DNA of 64,000 nucleotides from Oligoflexus tunisiensis (GTDB lineage Bacteria > Bdellovibrionota_B > Oligoflexia > Oligoflexales > Oligoflexaceae). Numbering within the stretch: position 1 is the first letter of the stretch; every line of letters begins with the position of its first letter. The notes under the pieces are model-generated. The model saw nothing but the letters and a program-made list of their open reading frames with translations. It did no database searches and was not told where the DNA came from. Location of the stretch: the NCBI RefSeq assembly GCF_001748245.1, contig NZ_BDFO01000001.1, positions 5,216,483 to 5,280,482 of the forward strand. The letters run 5' to 3'. Positions 43,088 to 50,424 of the stretch are shown in pieces. The position numbers were made by a program, and so were the translations under genes.

Positions 43088-43778
43088 AGCCAGGCCTGGA
43101 ACCTGCGGCCCGGTGCCGTTTGAGCTCCGAAAAATCGATCACGAAAGGATGCCCCTGACAGCAGCGCAGCTGGGTGTAATCATCCAGCTCCAGCTCCAGG
43201 CCGGCGAGACTCTTCTGCAAATCAAGCAGGACGGCCTGGATCGCTTCTGTCATGGGCTGCTCGGCGTCACAGTAGGGTTGCACATAGGCAAAAAAATCAG
43301 TGTCGTCCATAACTTCCATGGGCGGCACCAGCGGATGCGCAAGCGCGGACAAACGATTCAGGTCCAGAGCCCAGCGGCGGCGAGCCTGGAGTTCATCTTT
43401 CAGAAAAGAGGGCTTCGCGACGAGAACAGCCAGATCCATTCCGCCCCGTCCAGGCAGCTTAAAACACTGAAAATGCCGGCCTTCTCCCACGAGATCCCAG
43501 TTGCGTGTTCCCTGCGCTCGCATGATGCCGGAGCGGATGACTGAAGTGTCAAGGCTACGGGAGAAGGCCTGTTCCAGAGCGGCTTTGCTCTGTCTAAGTT
43601 CCAGGAATAGCTTGGAAATTCCGTCCACAAATACCTCCACGCGACGTTCAAAGCCAGTCAGGACGCAGGAAAGGGCTGAAAAGGGACTTGACACTGAATC
43701 GGGCACTGTCATAACGTCCAACATAGCTGCCAGGCGCGAGCTGTTAAAAGACCCAAATTCATTGGCATAAATGATCAC
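43077..43778 (-). CDS. Unknown protein with a kinase-like C-terminal pattern
   Basis: This 233-residue soluble protein matches no family I can name. Residues 85-225 have the order of a small kinase-like fold: GRHFQCFKLPGRGG then LAVLVAK (a possible Lys strand), a helix, PPMEV-x-FFAYVQPY (hinge-like), and near the C-terminus HPFVIDFSEL, which resembles the metal-binding D-F/D-S of aminoglycoside-phosphotransferase or Fam20-like kinases. The catalytic HxD is not evident. The start is unclear; the ATG at 43778 is used but Met codons at 43724 and 43712 are possible. It is divergent from the sigma-54-controlled small genes, and an inverted repeat that may serve them lies inside its 5' part. Confidence 0.55.
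   Translation of the reverse strand: MIIYANEFGSFNSSRLAAMLDVMTVPDSVSSPFSALSCVLTGFERRVEVFVDGISKLFLELRQSKAALEQAFSRSLDTSVIRSGIMRAQGTRNWDLVGEGRHFQCFKLPGRGGMDLAVLVAKPSFLKDELQARRRWALDLNRLSALAHPLVPPMEVMDDTDFFAYVQPYCDAEQPMTEAIQAVLLDLQKSLAGLELELDDYTQLRCCQGHPFVIDFSELKRHRAAGSRPGFRI
43689..43711 (+). promoter_or_regulatory. Inverted repeat at enhancer distance from the sigma-54 promoter
   Basis: TGACA (43689-43693) and TGTCA (43707-43711) are perfect inverted arms separated by 13 nt. The centre is about 130 nt before the predicted start of the small-gene transcript, the usual distance for an NtrC-class activator site. It lies in the coding part of the divergent gene, so it could also be chance. Confidence 0.35.
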
Positions 43779-43805
43779 ACAAAGTCGTTCAACAATGGCT
43801 GGTCA

Positions 43806-43821
43806 TGGCATAACGCTTGCT
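43806..43821 (+). promoter_or_regulatory. Sigma-54 (-24/-12) promoter of the small-gene unit
   Basis: TGGCAT (43806-43811), 5 nt, then TTGCT (43817-43821) is a near-consensus -24/-12 element (TGGCAC-N5-TTGCT) with the invariant GG and GC exactly 10 nt apart. Transcription would start near 43832, giving a 5' leader of about 55 nt before the ATG at 43888. This is the best sigma-54 match I found in the window's intergenic DNA. Confidence 0.65.
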
Positions 43822-43887
43822 TGAATAAAGTCGTGGGATTGACTTCCCCGTGTTGCCGAGACTCTGCTGCCCCTACTGGAGGTTGAT

Positions 43888-44097
43888 ATGCAAACTGAAA
43901 ACGGTCAAGACAACAAAGTCGTTTCGATTGCTAATCGTACGCCCAAAAATGCGACAACGACGCAATCGGAACAAAAGCAGGAGAGCTTCAGTTGGGAAGA
44001 GATCCAACGCCGTAATGAAGAGAATCGCCTGCGGCTGAAAAGAGAACGTGAGAAGGCCAATAAAGGCGTGATCCGTTCCTATCGTCTGAAACACTGA
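43888..44097 (+). CDS. Small charged protein, first gene of the sigma-54 unit
   Basis: This 69-residue protein has a Ser/Thr/Gln/Asn-rich first half (including KVVSIANRTPK) and a highly charged helical second half (SWEEIQRRNEENRLRLKREREK), ending in a basic tail. There is no signal peptide, TM segment or Cys. GGAGG lies 5 nt before the ATG, so translation is well supported. It reads from the sigma-54 promoter and is followed by a hairpin and a second small gene. It could be a nucleic-acid-binding or adaptor peptide; no family is recognised. Confidence 0.75.
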   Translation: MQTENGQDNKVVSIANRTPKNATTTQSEQKQESFSWEEIQRRNEENRLRLKREREKANKGVIRSYRLKH

Positions 44098-44125
44098 TTT
44101 TGATCGTTTGACATCTGATATTCCT

Positions 44126-44145
44126 GGTCCTTCTCCCGAAGGACC
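44126..44145 (+). other. 8-bp perfect hairpin between the two small genes
   Basis: GGTCCTTC (44126-44133) pairs with GAAGGACC (44138-44145) across a TCCC loop. It starts 29 nt after the first small gene's stop. There is no T tract, so it is not an ordinary terminator. It may stabilise the upstream message or set the ratio of the two genes. Confidence 0.6.
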
Positions 44146-44175
44146 TGAATATATCGTCACTGTTCCCCGTTCTTA

Positions 44176-44220
44176 ATGCTGTTGTGTTGCTCTTGCTGCT
44201 CCCGTTGCTGTTGTTGTTGA
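44176..44220 (+). other. Cys-rich leader ORF (speculative)
   Basis: An ATG at 44176 opens a 14-codon frame with eight Cys codons, ending in TGA at 44218-44220. That stop overlaps the GAGG ribosome site of the second small gene. The arrangement would suit termination-reinitiation or Cys-dependent attenuation. There is no ribosome site before it, and the DNA is a low-complexity TTG/TGC repeat, so coincidence is quite possible. Confidence 0.25.
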
Positions 44221-44229
44221 GGTGTTGTG

Positions 44230-44493
44230 ATGAAGAACGATGTTCCTGCCAATGTTGTCGATTTCACAGTTTTTAAGCGAAACAAGGATGCTCAGACCGA
44301 TTTGGCCCGCGGCCGCACGCCGCTGCATGTCAGCCATATCGATGGCAAGGTCAAAGGAAGTCCACACTTCCGCAGACCGGAAGCCGACGATTTCGGTGAT
44401 CGTATGCAAAGGATCAAAAACAGTCTGGAGAAGATCAATCAGCTTATGACTGAATTGAAGAAGACAACCAGGAAGGCCGAGTTCGAAGATTAA
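44230..44493 (+). CDS. Small charged protein, second gene of the sigma-54 unit
   Basis: This 87-residue cytoplasmic protein begins MKNDVPANVVDFTVFKRNK. A polar middle (TPLHVSHIDGK) precedes a C-terminal amphipathic helix or coiled coil (about 55-85; RMQRIKNSLEKINQLMTELKK). It contains no Cys or TM segment. GAGG lies 8 nt before the ATG; a GTG one codon upstream is an alternative start. It shares size, polarity and the early 'N-x-VV' segment with the first small gene but they are not clear paralogues. Its stop falls in a 6-bp hairpin (44485-44500), followed by a larger RNA structure and a terminator. No family is recognised. Confidence 0.75.
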   Translation: MKNDVPANVVDFTVFKRNKDAQTDLARGRTPLHVSHIDGKVKGSPHFRRPEADDFGDRMQRIKNSLEKINQLMTELKKTTRKAEFED

Positions 44494-44508
44494 AATCTTC
44501 TCGTTGCA

Positions 44509-44566
44509 AAGTTCTGGCATCCTCGTCAGAAAACCCCATTGGGGCGGAGGATGCACCCCAGAACTT
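44509..44566 (+). ncRNA. Candidate structured RNA (3' UTR element or small RNA)
   Basis: Three nested helices can form. AAGTTCTGG (44509-44517) pairs with CCAGAACTT (44558-44566), 9 bp. CATCCTC (44518-44524) pairs with GAGGATG (44547-44553), 7 bp. CCCC/GGGG (44534-44537 with 44541-44544) closes a 3-nt loop. A 4-nt bulge (CACC) sits on the 3' side and a 9-nt purine-rich internal loop on the 5' side. An intrinsic terminator follows 22 nt later, so the element would be the stable 3' end of the small-gene mRNA or a processed small RNA. Confidence 0.6.
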
Positions 44567-44587
44567 CGCTACGAAAAAAACCGGTCC

Positions 44588-44615
44588 AAGGCTCCTTCAC
44601 GGAGCCTTTTCTTTT
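44588..44615 (+). terminator. Rho-independent terminator of the small-gene unit
   Basis: AAGGCTCC (44588-44595) and GGAGCCTT (44601-44608) form a perfect 8-bp stem with a 5-nt loop, followed by TTCTTTT. It is a strong plus-strand terminator. On the minus strand, where it lies just past the LuxR gene, a T run also occurs but 8 nt after the stem, so weak bidirectional use is possible. Confidence 0.88.
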
Positions 44616-44626
44616 ACCAGCCGCGC

Positions 44627-45268
44627 TTAGACTTCCACAAATCCATTGCGAATAGCGTAGCGAGCCAGTTCAATCTGGGAACGCATGTTGAGCTTGTTCA
44701 TGATGTTCGCTTTGTGACGATCCACAGTTTTCACACTGATCTGCAGATCGGTCGCGATTTCCTTGGCGGTCATGGCCTGGGCCACGCAGCAGAGGACATC
44801 AACTTCACGGGGGCTGAGAGGATGCTCCAGACGCCCATTGACGCCTTCACGATGTTTTTGCACGAGACCACGGATAGGATTGTTGGCCTGGAACCAGGTG
44901 CCTCCTTCCATGACGGCATGCAGACAGGCGTGAATTTGGTCAGGTGCTTCAAACGCCGAAATCAGAGCGCGGGCTCCAATGCGTTCCGCCAGACGCTGAT
45001 ATTCTGGAAGAGGCAAGGAGCTGGACAGGATCAGATGCATATCCGGTTTCGTCGCCTGCGCTTCTGCTGCCATTTGGTAGATGGAAGCCATCGACTGCAA
45101 ATCCAGCAGGAGAACTTCAGGCTGGAGCCGCTGCACCAAATCCTTGATCTGATAATGGGAGGCTGTGCTGGCAAGGATGTGCACATCCTCAAAGCGATCG
45201 AGTACCTGAGTGAGCCCTTCTCGAACGATTGGATGATCGTTCACGATCAGAATGGAAATCTTTTTCAT
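44627..45268 (-). CDS. LuxR/NarL-family response regulator
   Basis: This 213-residue regulator has a receiver domain (residues 3-120). The early acidic pocket is reduced to VNDHPIVREG (one Asp instead of two) and the acceptor Asp is in LLLDLQSM. A LuxR-type HTH follows (about 148-205; LSPREVDVLCCVAQAMTAKEIATDLQISVKTVDRHKANIMNKL in two blocks). The partner kinase is not adjacent. The ATG at 45268 is preferred because the 10 upstream codons lack a ribosome site; GGG lies 9 nt before the chosen start. It shares a terminator region with the small-gene unit. Confidence 0.88.
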   Translation of the reverse strand: MKKISILIVNDHPIVREGLTQVLDRFEDVHILASTASHYQIKDLVQRLQPEVLLLDLQSMASIYQMAAEAQATKPDMHLILSSSLPLPEYQRLAERIGARALISAFEAPDQIHACLHAVMEGGTWFQANNPIRGLVQKHREGVNGRLEHPLSPREVDVLCCVAQAMTAKEIATDLQISVKTVDRHKANIMNKLNMRSQIELARYAIRNGFVEV

Positions 45269-45298
45269 GTTAAACAACCCGCATCGAAAGAAATGCAT

Positions 45299-45639
45299 TA
45301 AAACTTAGACCACTTTTTCCGTGCCACAAGGGCAGGTATTAGCAATATTCTGCATGAAAAACGAGACGCGTGACTTTGAAATTCTGGGAAGATTTTGTGT
45401 AAGCTATTTTAATTATTTAAAAAAATAATAATTTTGATTTGCACGGAAGGTTTAAAAAGCCTGTAACGACGGGATTCTGAGGAGAACGGAACGCGTCAGG
45501 TAAGCACCTCAAGTCCTTCAAAAAGACTCGCTTTTTGGATGTTTTACCGCACTCCATCGGGGTGGTGGTTCCCCGTGGTGAATCACGATCCGGCCCCTCC
45601 AGGGAGGGGCCGGGGTCGGTCATTGGGATAGGGAAGGAA
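45299..45639. other. 341-nt gene-free region with AT-rich island and serial hairpins
   Basis: No credible protein gene is present. A very AT-rich island (about 45400-45435) has a plus-strand TTGTGT-N17-TAAAAA promoter-like pair. Several plus-strand hairpins follow: AGGTTT/AAGCCT near 45447-45461, TTCT-GAGG-AGAA inside GACG/CGTC, AGGT-AAGC-ACCT, CAAAAAG/CTTTTTG (45519-45537), CGGGG/CCCCG (45558-45575) and the 11-bp stem at 45590-45613. It may be a small-RNA gene, or topB trailer plus luxR promoter DNA. Confidence 0.45.
45590..45613. other. 11-bp GC-rich inverted repeat downstream of topB
   Basis: CCGGCCCCTCC (45590-45600) and GGAGGGGCCGG (45603-45613) are perfect arms separated by AG, beginning 27 nt past the topB stop. 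This is a very stable stem-loop on either strand with no T tract on either side. It may block 3' exonucleases on the topB mRNA. Confidence 0.65.
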
Positions 45640-48240
45640 TTAGCTGTTGCCCTCGGCGGCAGGCGAGGCAACGGTGGCTGCAGGTTCCTCGCTGGCCGCT
45701 TCCTCGTCCTTGGCTGCGGATTTCTTGACCCTGGGTGGGAATTCAAAGCGGAAGCCCGTCCAGTCGTTTTCCATCACCAGCTTGGCGCTGAATTTTCGAC
45801 CTTTTTTCGACACGAAGTCACTGATGATCGGGGTTTCCTTGGTCTGCAGAAAGACCATGAGATCCTCACGGGTCAGGTTGCGCTTGCAGAGCATGCGCGG
45901 GAACGCAAAACCCGGGGCCCCTCGTTTTTCACCAGCCTCCCGCCCCTTGACCTTGGTCTGACAGGCAAAATCCGCTGGCGTTTCGATCACCATGCAATCC
46001 GGGGAACAACGCAAAGGACAGGGCGCGATCGGTTCCAGATTCACGTCGAGCTGCGGCTGATTCGGATCGACTTCGCCCGAGTTTTCCACCACACGACGAA
46101 CCAGCTTGCCGCCCTGGAGTTCCAGGACAGCACGGTAGTCCTTGCCGTTGGCGTTTTTAAAGCCATCGAGTTCGGGTGTGACTTTCTTTTCCAGGAGGAT
46201 GCGCACCGCATTACGGTTTATGTAACGACCGTTGAAATCCTTCCAGATCAGAAAATCACAGGCTTTCTTGCCGGCCCGCTTGGTGCTCTCCGCACAACCG
46301 TAAAACCAGGCGCGTTCAAAGACAGGGCGCCCACAGTTCGGACAGGGACCGAGCGGATTTTCATCCGGATAGATCTGTTCAAAATCAAAATCGCGGGTGG
46401 AATCAACCACGTCCTTGGCATAGCTGGCGATTTCACGCATGAAGTCTTCCGGCGAGCGCTTGCCCTCCTCCACTTCATTCAGAAACACTTCGAGTTGTCC
46501 AGTCAGCTCCGCTGAAGTCAGACGGCTCGCATTGATCCGATGCAGGATATCGATCAGACGAATGCCCTTCGGCGTCGGCCTGAGGTTCTCATCCACGTAT
46601 TCGCGGTTCTTCAAGTTTTCGATGATATCCGCGCGGGTGGCCGCGGTTCCCAAACCATCGGCACTGCGCAGAGCCTGGGAAATTTCTTCGTTTTCAATAT
46701 GCCGTCCGGCATTTTCCATCAGGGACAAAAGTCCCGCTTCACTGATGCGGGCCGGTGGCTTCGTTTCATGCTCCTCGAGGAGCGCCTCACTCGATTTCAC
46801 CGTCACACCTTCAGCCTTATCCTTGCCGGGGATCAGCGGGGCAAAGGACTTGTCACCCTTGTCGGGCACCTTGCCAAAGACAGCTTCCCAGCCGGCTTCC
46901 TTCAGCACGCGCGGCGGCTTGCTGCGGAAATGCTGTTCCGCCACGACCGTAATGCGCTCGACCTCTTCATACACAGAGGGTGGATAAAACGAGGCCATGA
47001 ACTGTCGGGTGACCAGATCAAACAGTTTCTGATCGTCCCCTTCAAGGGCCCGCACTTCACCGGTCGGAATGATGGCAAAGTGATCCGTGACGCCTTCGTT
47101 ATTGAAGATCTTGTCCTGATTCAAAAGGCCCTTATCCAAAAGATGCCTCGCATGCGGACCATAGTCGCCGGTCCCTGCGAGGATATCCAGGACACGCTGA
47201 ACTTCCGGTTTGTAGTCCTCTGGCAGCACCTTGGAACTGGTACGCGGATAGGTCAGCACCTTATGCGTTTCATAGCAGCGCTGCGCCGCCCGCAAGGTCC
47301 GGTTCGCCGACCACCCGAAGCGGGTGTTGGCTGTTCTTTGCAGCGAGGTCAGATCGAAGAGCATCGGTGGATTGCGGGGTGAAGGCTTGCGCGTTTCACT
47401 CGCGAGGGCCGGCTTGCCGGCGATGGTTTGAATCACCGCCTCGGCTTTGGCTTTATCAAAGATGCGATCCTCTTTTTGCTCGCGGGTGGCGTTCTTGCGA
47501 TCAAAATTGGGATCATACCAGGTGCCATCATACACCTGTTCGTTCACTTCGAAATTGCCGATCACCTTCCAGTAGGCCTGGGGGTTGTGTTCGAGCACTT
47601 CCAGCTCGCGTTCCACCAAAAGGCCCAGCGTCGGTGTTTGGACGCGCCCCGCGGACCAGGACACCCCGCGCTGATTCTTGGCTTTCAAACGCACGGTCAA
47701 GGCCCGCGTCGCATTCATGCCGATCAACCAGTCGGCATGCGCGCGACATTCGGCAGCGGCGGCGAGGCCGGTGTATTTGGTGCCATCCTGCAGACTCTTG
47801 AATCCGTCCTGGATGGCTTTCTTCGTCATGGATTGCAACCAAAGGCGGTGAATGGGTTTATTCACGCCCACGTGCTTGACGATCTCGCGAAAGATCAATT
47901 CCCCTTCCCGCGCGGCATCGCATGCATTCACGAGGTAAGTGATGTCATTCCGTTCCATCAGTTTCTTGATCACCGCGAGGCGGGTCTTCTGATTGGGCAC
48001 GGGCTTGGTTTTGAAATCCCCGGGAATGATCGGCAGATCGGCCAGCCGCCATCGTTTATAGATAGGATTGATATCTTCCGGTTCGAGAAGAGTCAGGATG
48101 TGACCGACCGCGTAAGTGCAGACCATGGTCTCACTCTCGTAGTAGTCCCCCTTGCCTTTCTCTTCAAAGCCTCCCAGGGCTTGCACGATATCTTTCGCGA
48201 CGCTTGGCTTCTCAGTAATTATTAGACCTTTTCCTTGCAT
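45640..48240 (-). CDS. topB: DNA topoisomerase III (type IA)
   Basis: This 866-residue topoisomerase has an N-terminal Toprim domain (GLIITEKPSVAKDI; metal-binding NACDAAREGELIF). The type IA core has the catalytic Tyr in VLTYPRTSSK. The C-terminal tail has a four-Cys zinc motif (CPNCGRPVFERAW...C...C), a second Cys-rich segment (CPLRCSPDC) and a topoisomerase C-terminal repeat, ending in a Lys/Ala/Glu-rich tail. It relaxes and decatenates single-stranded-containing DNA. The start at 48240 (MQGKGLIITEK) fits the family; ATGs at 48273 and 48330 would add 11 or 30 residues, with no better ribosome site. It is monocistronic. Confidence 0.93.
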   Translation of the reverse strand: MQGKGLIITEKPSVAKDIVQALGGFEEKGKGDYYESETMVCTYAVGHILTLLEPEDINPIYKRWRLADLPIIPGDFKTKPVPNQKTRLAVIKKLMERNDITYLVNACDAAREGELIFREIVKHVGVNKPIHRLWLQSMTKKAIQDGFKSLQDGTKYTGLAAAAECRAHADWLIGMNATRALTVRLKAKNQRGVSWSAGRVQTPTLGLLVERELEVLEHNPQAYWKVIGNFEVNEQVYDGTWYDPNFDRKNATREQKEDRIFDKAKAEAVIQTIAGKPALASETRKPSPRNPPMLFDLTSLQRTANTRFGWSANRTLRAAQRCYETHKVLTYPRTSSKVLPEDYKPEVQRVLDILAGTGDYGPHARHLLDKGLLNQDKIFNNEGVTDHFAIIPTGEVRALEGDDQKLFDLVTRQFMASFYPPSVYEEVERITVVAEQHFRSKPPRVLKEAGWEAVFGKVPDKGDKSFAPLIPGKDKAEGVTVKSSEALLEEHETKPPARISEAGLLSLMENAGRHIENEEISQALRSADGLGTAATRADIIENLKNREYVDENLRPTPKGIRLIDILHRINASRLTSAELTGQLEVFLNEVEEGKRSPEDFMREIASYAKDVVDSTRDFDFEQIYPDENPLGPCPNCGRPVFERAWFYGCAESTKRAGKKACDFLIWKDFNGRYINRNAVRILLEKKVTPELDGFKNANGKDYRAVLELQGGKLVRRVVENSGEVDPNQPQLDVNLEPIAPCPLRCSPDCMVIETPADFACQTKVKGREAGEKRGAPGFAFPRMLCKRNLTREDLMVFLQTKETPIISDFVSKKGRKFSAKLVMENDWTGFRFEFPPRVKKSAAKDEEAASEEPAATVASPAAEGNS

Positions 48241-48464
48241 CGATACGCTCTGTCCTTCCGGTTGGCTATTCATCCCTACAAAAACTTTAAGAACCCCCGC
48301 TGTCAAGAGATATTCCTGACTTTTTGTCATTCCTGTGCCCTACGCCCGCCCTGGACGACGCACCACAGTGGCCTTGCAGCCCATTTTGGGAGAGTTGGGA
48401 AAATCATTTCATGGGAGGGACGTTTGAAGACGACCTGGCACCCGGGCAGAATCTCCCGGAACCG

Positions 48465-50153
48465 TCAGGATGCGTTTTGTGTTTCGCGTGGAAGCCAGCG
48501 ATCGAGCAGCTTCTGGATTTCCTCAAGTTGAGCAGGCTTGGCCAGAAAATCATTGAAGCCATGCTGCAGAGCTTTTTCCCGATCCTCTTCACGCCCCAGA
48601 GCGGTGAGGGCTATCACGGGCGTGCCCGGAATTTCCTGCGACATGCCGCGCATGATACGGACCAGCTCGAAGCCATCCATATGCGGCATCTGACAGTCGA
48701 CAAAAATTAAATCAAAGTGCTTTCTATCCAGCCATTCCAGAGCATCCACGCCGGAGGAGGCCAGCGTGGTCTCAGCCTTCAGCTTTTTCAGCTGCTTGTC
48801 GGCCACCTTTAAATTCACAGGATCATCATCCACGATCAGGATGTGAGCCCCTTCAAAGGTCAAGGGCGCACGTCCGGTGTCAACGTTTTCAGACTCCGCG
48901 CCCGCGGGACGGGACGAGCCGGGATGACGAAGAACATAGTCCCGACGCGCCGTGGGCTGCCGCAGAAGATCCGGCCCTGGGTTCGCATCCTGAGAGAGGG
49001 ACGCGCGGGGCGCCGCATCAAAGGCGAGAACGCAGGTGAACGTGCTGCCGCGACCAGGCTGACTCTGCAGATGAATGCTGCCACCGAGCAGTTCCACCAG
49101 ATTTTTCGTCAGGCTCAGCCCCAGACCCGAAGAGGGACCCGAATGGAGATAAGCCGAATGCGTTTGTTCATAGGGAGCGAAGACCTTGTCCAGCTCGTCC
49201 GGGGCAATGCCATGGCCGGTGTCCTGCACTTCCAGGAGCAGGCGGCAGGTCGTGCCGGCCCAGCCTTCCACCCGAACCTTGACCAGCACGTGGCCGGCGC
49301 TGGTGTATTTCACGGCATTGCTGACGAGATTATTCAGAATCTGACTGAGTTTCCGTTCATCGCCACGCAAGGCATTCGGCACATCAGGGTCGATCACACT
49401 GCCGATCATCAGACCGCGGGCCTGGGCATCACGGGTGTAGAGTCGAATGGAATCATCGATCACCTGCCGCAGCTGAAAATCACGGGTCACGCGATTCATC
49501 TTGCCGGCTTCGATGCGACTGACATCCAGCACTTCCGACAGAAGGTCAATGACCCGCCGGCCGCTGCGCCCCATCACATCCAGCATTTCCTGCTGATCAG
49601 CCGTCAGACCCTGACGCGAAAAGACCTCCGCAAGGCCCAGCACACCATTCATAGGCGTGCGAATTTCATGGCTCAGCCAGGCCAGAAATTCGGATTTGCT
49701 CTGCAGAGCTTTTTGATGCCGTATGATATGGGCTTTAAGCTGCTCCGTATGGGCGCGACGGGCGTTCAGTGTCATGATGGTTTTTTGCAGGATCAGGGGT
49801 TCCGCCATGATTCCCGACTGGAAAACGATCTCGTCCACACCGTGATCCAGGAGTTCCTGCATCAGCTCCTCTGTGGCTTCATCGAGGCAGACAATCAAAT
49901 GGCAGCGGGTCTCCCGCAAGGCCAGGCTATCGACCTGGGCGAGGAGCTGGTTCAAGGGGGCATTGGGCTCGGCTTTGAGCCAAATGGCTTCCAGACTGGG
50001 AAAATGTTTCAAAAGGAACGGATCGTTACGATTCACGGCCACCAGTTCGTGCGACCAGAGCTGCACGAGCTGCCGCCACACCGGACAGAGGACGTAACGT
50101 TCCTCGGTCAGTAGGGCCATTTTAACGCCGTTTGTGCGACTCTCCGCTGTCAT
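48465..50153 (-). CDS. Soluble hybrid histidine kinase
   Basis: This 562-residue cytoplasmic protein has an N-terminal region (1-155) with a receiver-like fold (HLIVCLDEATEELMQELLDHGVDEIV in two strands) lacking a clear phospho-acceptor. HisKA follows with WLSHEIRTPMNG (about 180-190), then HATPase (LNNLVSNAVKY, QDTGHGIAP, SSGLGLSLT). The C-terminal receiver (about 435-550) has ILIVDDDPVNLK, acceptor Asp in FVDCQMPHMDG and Lys in FLAKPAQ. It has no membrane segment. Phosphate flows His to Asp in cis and probably on to a separate HPt protein, which is not nearby. GGAG lies 10 nt before the ATG. It is divergent from typA. Confidence 0.92.
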   Translation of the reverse strand: MTAESRTNGVKMALLTEERYVLCPVWRQLVQLWSHELVAVNRNDPFLLKHFPSLEAIWLKAEPNAPLNQLLAQVDSLALRETRCHLIVCLDEATEELMQELLDHGVDEIVFQSGIMAEPLILQKTIMTLNARRAHTEQLKAHIIRHQKALQSKSEFLAWLSHEIRTPMNGVLGLAEVFSRQGLTADQQEMLDVMGRSGRRVIDLLSEVLDVSRIEAGKMNRVTRDFQLRQVIDDSIRLYTRDAQARGLMIGSVIDPDVPNALRGDERKLSQILNNLVSNAVKYTSAGHVLVKVRVEGWAGTTCRLLLEVQDTGHGIAPDELDKVFAPYEQTHSAYLHSGPSSGLGLSLTKNLVELLGGSIHLQSQPGRGSTFTCVLAFDAAPRASLSQDANPGPDLLRQPTARRDYVLRHPGSSRPAGAESENVDTGRAPLTFEGAHILIVDDDPVNLKVADKQLKKLKAETTLASSGVDALEWLDRKHFDLIFVDCQMPHMDGFELVRIMRGMSQEIPGTPVIALTALGREEDREKALQHGFNDFLAKPAQLEEIQKLLDRWLPRETQNAS

Positions 50154-50287
50154 GGTTCGATTGCTCCTTGACTGAGGAACTTATCGAACAAAACCCCTGA
50201 ATCTTAATAACAAAACTTACCCAGATGACCGACTTTGCACAATTGACGTGGCGCAAACCCCTGAGCCAGACCTCCTAAGGATGGATT

Positions 50288-50356
50288 ATGGAAAAAGTCC
50301 CAATGCTGTCGAAAAGGAGCAAAAGAGACCTGGCCATCAATAATTTTATGTGTTAG
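50288..50356 (+). CDS. Possible 22-residue basic peptide in the typA leader
   Basis: An ATG with AAGGA 7 nt upstream opens a 22-codon frame: a basic middle (LSKRSKRDLAIN) and a C-terminal Cys. It lies about 70 nt before typA in the 271-nt divergent gap. It could be a leader peptide or small protein. Its short length means chance cannot be excluded. Confidence 0.2.
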   Translation: MEKVPMLSKRSKRDLAINNFMC

Positions 50357-50424
50357 TTTCCCCGACCTGTTAGACTAGAGCGAAAATTTATCAGCACGGT
50401 TTTATCAGCGGACGGACCATTTAT

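Noticed and set aside
45312..45327. TGGCACGGAAAAAGT on the minus strand upstream of the LuxR gene, a possible sigma-54 promoter
   Set aside because: The -24 half is perfect, but the -12 half reads AAGT instead of TTGC, so only the core G fits.
48843..50114. 423-codon plus-strand open frame opposite the hybrid kinase
   Set aside because: The kinase on the minus strand has all catalytic motifs. The plus-strand translation has none.
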